This document shows, one piece after another, positions 37,943-46,296 of a stretch of DNA of 64,000 bases (positions within the stretch are counted from its first letter, which is position 1; every line of letters starts with the position of its first letter). Position numbers and translations under genes: made by a program. The notes beneath the pieces are model-generated. The model was not told the origin of the DNA and ran no database searches. It was given only the letters and a program-made list of their open reading frames with translations. Source of the stretch: Pachysolen tannophilus NRRL Y-2460 (taxonomy: Eukaryota; Ascomycota; Pichiomycetes; Alaninales; Pachysolenaceae); contig KV454017.1 in assembly GCA_001661245.1 (NCBI GenBank), forward strand, positions 1,000,535-1,064,534, written 5' to 3'.

Positions 37943-38413
37943 AAGTTTTTTATTTATTATTTTATTGCTAATCAGTTGGTTAATTTTTTAAGTAACACTA
38001 CATGAAAGCTTTTTTCTACTATCAATTATATATTAGATAGCCAAGTTTAGAAACACTTTTCTTGTGAGTTGTCGATACGGAATCGGATTGCTGCACCCCT
38101 CAAAATAATTCGGTTTTAACGTCTGATTATTCTAATCATAGCAACATCCATTGGTCCTCCATGAATCTAGTGTCAAATAGCTTTTTAAATCTTAAGTTCA
38201 ACTTATCAATACTCTTAATATCATTTTTTGTGATTTCTACTCATATTGCAAAGTTCATTTGAATAATACAAAAATCTTTATCAAGTTTTCTTTATTTTTT
38301 AAAAAAAATCATATAAAAACAACAGTAAGTCAGATACAGTATATGTTTATATATATTACTTGTAATCAAATAATATGTAGGAAAAGAAAGAATAAATTTA
38401 ATTATTGCATTTT
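37943..38413. other. Convergent intergenic region POL12 / IST2
   Basis: 471 bp between two 3' ends, so no promoter is needed, yet 38070-38180 is less AT-biased than its surroundings (CGATACGGAATCGGATTG, GCACCCCTC, TTGGTCCTCC) and holds the perfect stem TGATTA/TAATCA (38122-38136). Possible unannotated small RNA; no known family recognised. Confidence 0.4.
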
Positions 38414-41400
38414 TTAATGATGTTTCTTTTTGAAAATACTCTTCAACGTATTTTTAGAACCTTTTGATTTAGCAGTTGAAGAGCTACGCGTCGAGAAGTT
38501 ACTATCAAGAGTGGTATTTCCAATATCAGTACCATCACCCTCCAGTTTCGTTGCCTGATCATCAGCGGCTTTGGAATTTCCATTAGTACTAGATGACTTA
38601 TTATTTGCGGCAGAATCGTTAGAGACATCTTCATCATTACCTTTGTTTTGCGATGCAAAATGCTCATTATTATCAATAGTGGCAACAACCGGCTCACCTG
38701 TTGGGGCTGATTTGGTGATTATGTATTTGTCTCCTTGCTCAAAATCCAAACCATTTTGGTCTTTATTAGACTCGTTTTTTTGTCCTCTTTGTTCAATAGT
38801 ATTAGAATTTCCAACAGGAATATTTGATGGAAACTCTTGTCTTTTCAACTGTGCTAATGATTTGGGATTGCCAGCCACATTATTTTGAATATCATTATTT
38901 TTTGAATCTTCTAAATTTTTTAATTCATGTTTCTTTGTCTCCAAAATTTCATTATTATTGTTTTTAATCAATTCAATTTTTTGATTCTCTTTCTTTAATG
39001 ATTGATTTTCCAAAGATTCCAATTCTTTTTTTTTTGATTGCAATTCATCTAATTGTTGTTGTTTTTCATTATGAACTGATTCCAAAAAAATTTGATCTTT
39101 AATTTCTCCATCTTTAGAAAATAATTCGTTATAAGAAATATTATTTGATTCAACATGAGGTACTTTAGAATCTATATGATTAATATTGTCTTTTTCTAAA
39201 ATCTGGTTTGGTTCAGAAACCTTTTCTGTTTCATTTATAGTTTTTTCAAATTTTTTTGAATCATCGATATCCTTATTCGTAGTTAACTTCTCTCTAATTG
39301 AATTTGCTTCTGCTAACAAATAATCAATATTGTTTAAATTACCAATATCTTTCGATTCAAGTTCAACAGAAGGATTTTTTCTAACGTATACACTGCTGAT
39401 ATACCGTTCTCTAACAGAAAGATCACTATCTTTTTCTAATTCCACATCGTTTTCTTCCAAGTAAGAAAGGTAATAATCTAGAATTATTTCTCCAATTTTC
39501 ACAATTCCAACAGTAAGATGTTCAGCAATCAATGCAGGACCCACAATTTTCCACCATCTTATACCAACTGCAGATCTTGAAGATGATGAAACAATATCAC
39601 CATTGTACATAATGGAAATAGTGACAGAAGTTAAAGAACCAACACAAATTAAAAATTTCAAACAATTATCCCAGGGGAAAATTGACTCTGATCTATCTGG
39701 TACTGGAGATTTAACCATTGATAAAATTTTTAAATAGTCCAATTTTTGTTCAATAAGATTGATAATAAGGGAGATTAAAGGACCTAAAGACCAAACTGGT
39801 CCAAACATAGTAAGGAATCCAAATTGTAAAATCAATTGACGATAGTCATCGTTTACATCATAATCTGGTAGTTGTAAATTTTTCCTGACATGAGTTAAAA
39901 ATTTTTTTTCTTTTTCATTATCTTGAAAATCAACCAATAAATCATTTTCTTTTCCTAATAATTCTTTAACTTTTGGATGTGATAAAACTTTTCGAAGGAT
40001 TAATGGTAATGCAAATTCCATAAATAATCCAACAATTTGATTTGTTAATATGAAATATTGATATTGAGTTCCTAGTCTAAATTGATTTACAGTAAAATCG
40101 CTTCTCTTAACTGTAATGTTACCAGCATATTTTGTTAAATGATCACTAAAATCTGGTAAGTAATCATTTAATTTAAAACCAAATGGTAAATAAATAAAGC
40201 TAGTAATTAATAATGCCATATAACTAGTTAAAAAATTGAAAATAAATGTTTTAATCAAGTTTGAATAATCATATGAAGATTTTGTTCGATGATGTTCCCA
40301 TTTTAAGTAAATTGAAACAAATTTATTATAAAAAATTGTAACTATAGTCACCAATACAATCAACAAAACAGTTGGAACTAAGGATAGATATGATTTCAAC
40401 CAACCATCATAAATTTCGTTTAAAAAAATTTCAACAACAAAGGAAAATAATTGGCATCCAACTAAAGTACCAATAAATACTAAGGATAAAGGTAAGAAAA
40501 AAACTTGTTTAATTAATTTTTTATAAGTTGGTTCTCTTAAAATTGAATTATCTGTTAAATTTTCAGCCATTGGAATTTCAACTTTTGAAATTTTTTTGGT
40601 ACCCCATTGATCAACTAATTTTGATTGAGTTAATTTCCAATATAGGTAAAAAGCAATTGACCAAGATAAATTAACAATTGTAAAAATTAAAGAATAATTT
40701 TTAAAAATCAAATTTAATGAAAATCCAATAAAAGTTAAAGGGAATAACCAATTAATATAAGTATTAAGGAAATAATGATAAAAAGCATATTTACTTCCAA
40801 AATAATGTAAGATAAAATTAATATTTTTATTATTTTCATTTGTATTGAAACTTGAAATATTAAAAATTGTTGATTTTAATTGTTTTTGAATAATTTCATA
40901 ATTTGCTACAGGTAATATTGTCTTAACATGAGTCCAATTACCACTTTGAGCAGTAATACCACAACCTCCATTAGAAATTGGACTTGTTAAAATCAAATAA
41001 ATGATTCTTAATCTTTCTGCAGGTGATAAATTTTTTATATCCAGTTTACTTTCCAACAATTCATTATTAACACCATAGATCCAATCTTTTATTTCATCAT
41101 CTTCAACCAGCTTTAATAATGCAGAATCACTTAATTTAACGAAAACCAATATAGTATCAGCTTTATCTGGTCTAATTTCCAAATAAAATTTTTTAGAATC
41201 TAAAACTTTAAGTAATTCATTTAAATCTGAATTTGAATCACCTTCAGATTTATCCAGCGCATACGATACTTGTAATACAAAATCTGGATTCAATTCAATT
41301 AATGACTGAAAAGTTGTACCAGAAGTAGCAGCTGTATCAGCAACAGCGCTAACTGCTGTACCAGCAGCGCTAACAGCTGTATCTTCAGAACCAGTAGTAT

Positions 41401-41479
41401 CAGTTATATTTCCACCACGTACAGGACGGCGCCTCACATTCTCATCATAATTGAGATTAACCGAAGTCGATGTCGACAT
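38414..41479 (-). CDS. IST2: Ist2-like anoctamin (TMEM16) ER-plasma membrane tether
   Basis: Ist2 sits in cortical ER and tethers it to the plasma membrane; the family are lipid scramblases/channels. 1021 residues (S. cerevisiae 946). A cytosolic N-domain (about 1-215) is followed by about ten membrane segments (about 235-690) with anoctamin-like YAFYHYFLNTYINWLFPLTF and LLLQFGFLTMFGPVWSLGPL-type stretches. A long disordered tail rich in Glu/Lys/Gln with coiled-coil potential (about 800-870) ends in KGSKNTLKSIFKKKHH, an amphipathic basic end equivalent to the cortical sorting signal that binds PI(4,5)P2. The tail length sets the gap between membranes. Confidence 0.93.
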   Translation of the reverse strand: MSTSTSVNLNYDENVRRRPVRGGNITDTTGSEDTAVSAAGTAVSAVADTAATSGTTFQSLIELNPDFVLQVSYALDKSEGDSNSDLNELLKVLDSKKFYLEIRPDKADTILVFVKLSDSALLKLVEDDEIKDWIYGVNNELLESKLDIKNLSPAERLRIIYLILTSPISNGGCGITAQSGNWTHVKTILPVANYEIIQKQLKSTIFNISSFNTNENNKNINFILHYFGSKYAFYHYFLNTYINWLFPLTFIGFSLNLIFKNYSLIFTIVNLSWSIAFYLYWKLTQSKLVDQWGTKKISKVEIPMAENLTDNSILREPTYKKLIKQVFFLPLSLVFIGTLVGCQLFSFVVEIFLNEIYDGWLKSYLSLVPTVLLIVLVTIVTIFYNKFVSIYLKWEHHRTKSSYDYSNLIKTFIFNFLTSYMALLITSFIYLPFGFKLNDYLPDFSDHLTKYAGNITVKRSDFTVNQFRLGTQYQYFILTNQIVGLFMEFALPLILRKVLSHPKVKELLGKENDLLVDFQDNEKEKKFLTHVRKNLQLPDYDVNDDYRQLILQFGFLTMFGPVWSLGPLISLIINLIEQKLDYLKILSMVKSPVPDRSESIFPWDNCLKFLICVGSLTSVTISIMYNGDIVSSSSRSAVGIRWWKIVGPALIAEHLTVGIVKIGEIILDYYLSYLEENDVELEKDSDLSVRERYISSVYVRKNPSVELESKDIGNLNNIDYLLAEANSIREKLTTNKDIDDSKKFEKTINETEKVSEPNQILEKDNINHIDSKVPHVESNNISYNELFSKDGEIKDQIFLESVHNEKQQQLDELQSKKKELESLENQSLKKENQKIELIKNNNNEILETKKHELKNLEDSKNNDIQNNVAGNPKSLAQLKRQEFPSNIPVGNSNTIEQRGQKNESNKDQNGLDFEQGDKYIITKSAPTGEPVVATIDNNEHFASQNKGNDEDVSNDSAANNKSSSTNGNSKAADDQATKLEGDGTDIGNTTLDSNFSTRSSSTAKSKGSKNTLKSIFKKKHH

Positions 41480-41869
41480 TTCTTTCCTTACCGCTGTTTA
41501 ATTCAATTATTTTGAAAAGAATATTTAATTAATATAAAAAAATGATAAATATTATATATATAGATAAATAGATAGATGCCCTTTGAAACAAACAAAATCC
41601 TTTACATTTAACATTGCTCCAGCGAATTACCTAATTCGGATGATTTGATATTGCGTAAACGACCCATCACAAATAAGTCAAAAAAACAAAAAATTTTTGA
41701 ATTGGAAAACAAAGTGTTAAAAAAAAAAAAAAGAAAAATAACCCAACCAAATTGTGGATATATAATATTAAAGAATACAAGTAGTAAAGTAGATTATTTT
41801 TGTTAGGTTGATACTTGCGATTTATATTTTTTGTTTTTTCCAGTTTTTCTTTTATGTGATTAAAGAGAT
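41480..41869. other. Divergent promoter IST2 / SLC1
   Basis: 390 bp; short TA-rich tract and GATAGATA repeat near 41555-41576, A-run at 41719-41731. No specific site recognised. Confidence 0.5.
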
Positions 41870-42802
41870 ATGGTTAGTTTGTTTAAAAAAATACATTTTT
41901 ATTTTAAGTCGTCGTTAGCGCTATTGACGTTACTTTTTTGTGCAGTATATGGTGTATTAGCATCTGTTGTATTGGGTATATCTGGTAAAAAATATTTATC
42001 ACAATGGGCTACAGCTAGGTTTTTTTATTGTGTTTTTTCAAATCTTTTCAATATTAAGATTGAAGTTGAACACGAGGAAAGATTACAAAGTTTACCTTCT
42101 ATTATTATTGGTAATCATCAATCTGTATTAGATATATTAATATTAGGGAAAATTTTTCCAAAAGGTTGTTTTGTAACATCAAAAGAATCTTTAAAATATG
42201 TTCCATTTTTAGGATGGTTTATGAGTTTAAGTGGTACATTTTTCATAAATAGATCTAATAGGGAAAGAGCAGTAAGAACTTTAAATAATGCTTTAGAAGA
42301 AATGAAAAAAAATAAACATGCAATTTTTATGTTTCCTGAAGGTACAAGATCTTATGCTTTAACTCCAACATTATTACCTTTTAAAAAAGGTGCTTTCCAT
42401 ATGGCTGTACAATCTGGAATTCAAATTGTACCAATTGTACTGTCTAATACTTCATCATTAGTAAGTGGGAAATTATATAATTTTAAACAAGGTATTATTA
42501 AAATTAAAGTTCTTGAACCAATTCAAACTTCACATTTAACAAAAGATGATGTACATAAATTAGCAGAAAATACAAGACAACAAATGTTAGAAGTTGTAAA
42601 TGAATTAGGTTTTTCAAAAGTTAATGGTGATGATTTTACAAATGACACTTTGGAACAAGAAGCAACTCAAGTAATAGAACAACAACAAAGCCAAGATGCA
42701 ACAACAGACCTGGATGTAACAGATATGGATACATCTGTTCAAGAAGAACAAGTCCATGAGTCAACTTCATTACTCTCGAACAAGAAAGGGGTTACGGATT
42801 AA
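41870..42802 (+). CDS. SLC1: 1-acyl-sn-glycerol-3-phosphate acyltransferase
   Basis: Acylates lysophosphatidic acid to phosphatidic acid in ER/lipid droplets. 310 residues (S. cerevisiae 303). N-terminal membrane segment (about 12-36), then the acyltransferase blocks: block I NHQSVLDI (about 82), block II with FFINRSNRERA, block III MFPEGTRS (about 163) and block IV IVPIVLSNTS (about 190). The C-terminal tail is Gln/Thr/Asp-rich. One CTG codon lies in VPIVLSNTS, at a buried strand position that is hydrophobic in homologues. Confidence 0.95.
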   Translation: MVSLFKKIHFYFKSSLALLTLLFCAVYGVLASVVLGISGKKYLSQWATARFFYCVFSNLFNIKIEVEHEERLQSLPSIIIGNHQSVLDILILGKIFPKGCFVTSKESLKYVPFLGWFMSLSGTFFINRSNRERAVRTLNNALEEMKKNKHAIFMFPEGTRSYALTPTLLPFKKGAFHMAVQSGIQIVPIVLSNTSSLVSGKLYNFKQGIIKIKVLEPIQTSHLTKDDVHKLAENTRQQMLEVVNELGFSKVNGDDFTNDTLEQEATQVIEQQQSQDATTDLDVTDMDTSVQEEQVHESTSLLSNKKGVTD

Positions 42803-43416
42803 TGAATTATTTTTTATAAATATATAATAACTAATTTTGTGTGTGTGTGTGATTTTTTTATTTTTTTATTTTCTAAATAATTTTATTGTTAACCCACTTT
42901 AAAGAATGTAAATGTACTTTTTTAACATTTTACATTTACATTTACATTTATTTACATGTTTATAGATTTTTAGTTAGATATAATAATAATAATAATATAT
43001 ATATATATGCATTAAAATTAACTATAAACTTGTTTCGTGTTTTCATTTTCATTTTACGTGTCATATTTTTTTATCAATTTCAATACTATTATTGGTAGAA
43101 TCAAGGCAGGGTTCTAAAGTCATGAGTCGTGACTGCATATGAGCTATGCATTGATCTATACTTGAATTATAAAGTAAAATAATTTATTTAACTTACTGAC
43201 TTTAAGTACACTATTTATAGGTTGATAATATAAATCTCGACACTCTTATTGCGCGGCTGAGCCAAAATAATTGTTGTTTGCATTTTTATTTCTAACTAAA
43301 AACTTGAAGATAAAATATATAAGATTAGTTTTTTTTGCTCTTTTTATAAAAAAAAAATTTAGTGTTTAGTATCTTGTTATAAGATTTATAAATATAAATA
43401 TAAAGATAAAGATACC
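42803..43416. other. SLC1-CYSTM intergenic region
   Basis: 614 bp with GTGTGTGTGTG (42840-42850), repeated TTTACA units (about 42926-42957), (TAA)n/(TA)n at 42981-43008, and two adjacent hairpins AGTCA-TGAGTCG-TGACT and GCATA-TGAGC-TATGC (about 43119-43151). Probably the CYSTM promoter; no gene seen. Confidence 0.5.
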
Positions 43417-43745
43417 ATGTACCGAAAAGTGAGTTTAAATTTGATTTTTGTTATTAGTACTATAAGGTACTGGATAATAGTAGCTGTTTTGTCAGTTTTT
43501 ATTTTTTAAAAACTTAATTTACTAACCTTATCAATGTGTTTTTTCTCTCTCTTTTTTTTTTTAAATAGCAATATCCTCCACCAGGTGGTTACTATCAACA
43601 ACAGCCACAAATGTATTATGTTCAGCAACCTCCACCTCCTCGTAGAGGCGGTGGAGGTGGAGGTGGTTGTTGTGAATGTTTGGCTGCTCTTTGTTGTTGT
43701 TGTGCTATTGATGAATGTTTGAATTGCTGTTGCTTTTTGTGCTAG
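43417..43745 (+). CDS. CYSTM-family cysteine-rich tail protein, two exons
   Basis: Exon 1 43417-43428 (MYRK), intron 43429-43568 (GTGAGT donor, TACTAAC at 43520-43526, ATAG acceptor), exon 2 43569-43745; 62 residues. The product is MYRKQYPPPGGYYQQQ..., then PPPPRRGGGGGGG and the Cys-rich hydrophobic tail CCECLAALCCCCAIDEC ending CCCFLC. This is the CYSTM module layout: Pro/Gln/Tyr-rich cytosolic head and a palmitoylated, membrane-associated Cys tail, as in S. cerevisiae YDL012C and YBR016W, linked to the plasma membrane and stress tolerance. Because of the intron and size it is easily missed. Exact role unknown. Confidence 0.88.
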
Positions 43746-43887
43746 ATATTTTATAGAGGAATTGAGAGATTTTATTATGATTTATATGTTTTTTTCTTTT
43801 TGGGGTATATTTTATATTGTAAAAAAAAAAATAGAAAATATATATAAAAAAACAAACCATTTGATTGATAACAAGAAAAAGGTAAAG

Positions 43888-43888
43888 N
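43888..43888. other. Ambiguous base (N) in an A-run
   Basis: The only N in the window, directly before a run of about a dozen A's and some 80 bp upstream of the frameshifted LIF1-like gene. Shows that homopolymers were hard to call in this assembly. Confidence 0.99.
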
Positions 43889-43965
43889 AAAAAAAAAAAA
43901 GTTAAAACATTTTTGGAAAAAAATGGGTTATTAATTAATATTTATTTATTTATATTGTAGATTAA

Positions 43966-45275
43966 ATGTCTGAGAGAGTAACATTGATTCCTTTAATAAT
44001 ACGAGATAAGTCGACTTTGGATATTATAGAAGGAGATGATAAGTTATATATTCATGTAATTGATTTAGATAAATCAAGTGATGGTGAGAACAAGTTGAAA
44101 AATCCAGATGTGATTTTTAAAGAAATACAATATATAAATTCTAATATTGAAACACCAAATCGAATATTAGGTTTAGATTTGGATTTTAAAGAAGAAGAAT
44201 TAAAATTGAACAATGATAAATCATTAAATAATAATTTTAAAATTAATTTACAAATAGAGGCAACTACAGGTATTTTAAATTTTTGTCAAAAAATAAATAA
44301 TCAATTAGCAATAAATGAGATTAAATCAAAATCTTTTAATTTTAATGAAAAATTTCCTAAAGATGATGAATATTTTTTAAAATTTTTATGGTTTTATTTA
44401 TTAAAAGGTTCATATGATTTATTAGAAGATTATTCTATAAAAAGTATCTTAACATGTGATTATGGTAAAGAAGAAGAAGAAGGTGATTTAGAAATTGTTA
44501 TAACCAATAAAAATGAATTTGATATAACTTTAGCTACAATTAATTTAAAGCAAGATAAGAATTTAAAAATTGATCTTTTCCAATGGTTTGATCTTAGTAT
44601 TCAAGTTCAAGATTATAATTTTAGGAAAATGATTTCCAATTTATATCATGAGAATTTTTTACTTAAATTTGAAAAAAAAATCTTATTGATGAGAATAAAA
44701 ATTATGAGAAAAATCTTGAAATAATTAAAAAAGATGTTTTAAAATTTTTAGAAATATTAAATAATAAGAAATCAAAAATTTTAGAATTAGAACAAGAGAA
44801 TTTTACAACTAATGAGAATTTAAAATTATTGAATAAGAAAAGATTAGAAAAGGATAAGTATGATCTTGATAAATCTGTTATTGATATAACCGATTTATCA
44901 AATGAAATTGAAAACGCCAATCCAGAAATAACAACAGGTATTGATTCTTTACCGCAAACTCTAGGCCTGCAAACTGTGGGCCCAGAAGCTCTAGGCCCAC
45001 AAACGCTGGAAGTTCTGTCCCCAGGCACACCACCATTGCCATCGCCGCCAAGGAAAAAAATGAAATTTAAAAAGGAAAACGATGATTATGCCGAACGCAC
45101 ACGACCTTTATCTGATTTTAAAAATTCCAGTAATCTGGATCAAATTATTGTTAACCAACCTTTACATACTTTTCCAATAAAACCAGCCCAAAAAAAAAAT
45201 TCCCAATCCAGTAGCAAAAATAACACAGACACCGCAGACACCGATACCGAGATTGATACCGAGTATAGTAGTTAG
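43966..45275 (+). pseudogene. LIF1/XRCC4-like gene with a -1 frameshift in an A9 run
   Basis: The first frame (43966-44724) gives an XRCC4-type beta head (about 1-205; FLWFYLLKGSYDLLEDYS, SILTCDYG, KIDLFQWFDLSIQ) and the beginning of a helix, then diverges after nine A's (44672-44680). From AAT at 44679 the other frame continues at once as NLIDENKNYEKNLEIIKKD, a coiled coil, then an acidic/basic C-terminus with PPRKKMKFKK and ending DTDTEIDTEYSS. Together the length is about 435 residues, close to S. cerevisiae Lif1 (421), whose tail also ends in a TETDIET-like sequence. Lif1 partners DNA ligase IV in end joining. Whether this is a sequencing error, a real lesion, or slippage on A-AAA-AAA cannot be told here. 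Identity is probable, not certain. Confidence 0.6.
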
Positions 45276-46296
45276 TTATCCGTATGGGAAAACAGAAAAA
45301 AAGAAAAAAAAAGGGGGAAAAAAAAAAAAGGTAAAATTTTCGGTTCAGCAAGAACAAGGCTTAAGGGGAAAAATTATATAAAGAGAAAATAGGCTATGAT
45401 GTAATAAACCGATGAACTTCTCCGCGACATCTTCATAACGTCTTCGCGACTTCTCCGCGACTTTTCCAATACTTTCCCATAACTTTTTTAAACGTTTTAC
45501 CTTGTTTTTCATTGTTTTATATATATATATATATATATTATATACATCAGTTTAAACCTATACGATCTTCTCCATATCGATCTCCGGAAAAGGAAACTCT
45601 CCTACTTTGAACAGCGCTTAACTTTTTTTCTTTAAAATGTTATTTAATTATTATTTAAATTAATACATTATTATTAAATATTTATATATATATATATATA
45701 TATATATAAATTTAATTGTTTTTTTTTTTTTTTATTTTTTTTTTTTTAATAAAAAAAAGTATCAATTTCAGCTTCTGATAATATTTTATATAAATTATCA
45801 TCCACTTTAGTTCATTCGTTTTTTTACTTTTATTTTCAATTCGATCTTATTATATTTAGCTGAGAAACAATTTTTTTTATTTTTTTATTTTTTTTCTTTT
45901 TTTCTTTTTTCTTTGTTTTGCTTAAAAAAAAAAATTTTTTTTTTTTTTAATACAATTTTTCACGTTGCGTTCATTTCAGTTTAAATAATACTGTACTACT
46001 GGTGGTTTTTAATATTGATACTAAAAAGAAGGTAGAGTACGAATTATTCTTTATTTAGATCTTTATTCTTTATTATTGAATAAAGTACCCTTGCAGGTGG
46101 AATTAAAAGAGATTTTTTTTTTTCTTTTTTGATTTTGATTTTGTTTTTGCAGATTGAAAAGCAAGAGAAAGTAAAGTAAATCTTTTCATTCAATTTGATT
46201 TCATTCGCTTCTACATTTGCTACAAATATATTTTGTTTGTCTGTTTGTTTGTTTTTATTAAATTTCCTTCTCATTATCACCACTATTAATATTATA
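45276..46296. other. MRN1 upstream region with poly-T and TA tracts
   Basis: 1 kb non-coding: a triple CTTCTCCGCGAC-type repeat, (TA)n tracts at 45519-45540 and 45679-45708, long T-runs (45719-45733, 45892-45909), a TTTGTCTGTTTGTTTG repeat before the ATG. The frame is open above the ATG but without Met. Long leader or complex promoter likely. Confidence 0.6.
45417..45461 (+). repeat. Three CTTCTCCGCGAC-type repeats
   Basis: CTTCTCCGCGAC at 45417-45428, TCTTCGCGAC at 45441-45450 and CTTCTCCGCGAC at 45450-45461. GC-containing repeats stand out in this AT-rich promoter and may bind a factor that recognises CGCGA. Confidence 0.7.

Noticed and set aside
38571-38888. 105-codon frame opposite the IST2 tail
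   Set aside because: Low-complexity antisense of a disordered tail; no homology recognised.
43109-43160. Possible tRNA-like fold (two adjacent hairpins)
   Set aside because: No A and B box pair, no acceptor stem, no TTCGA loop.
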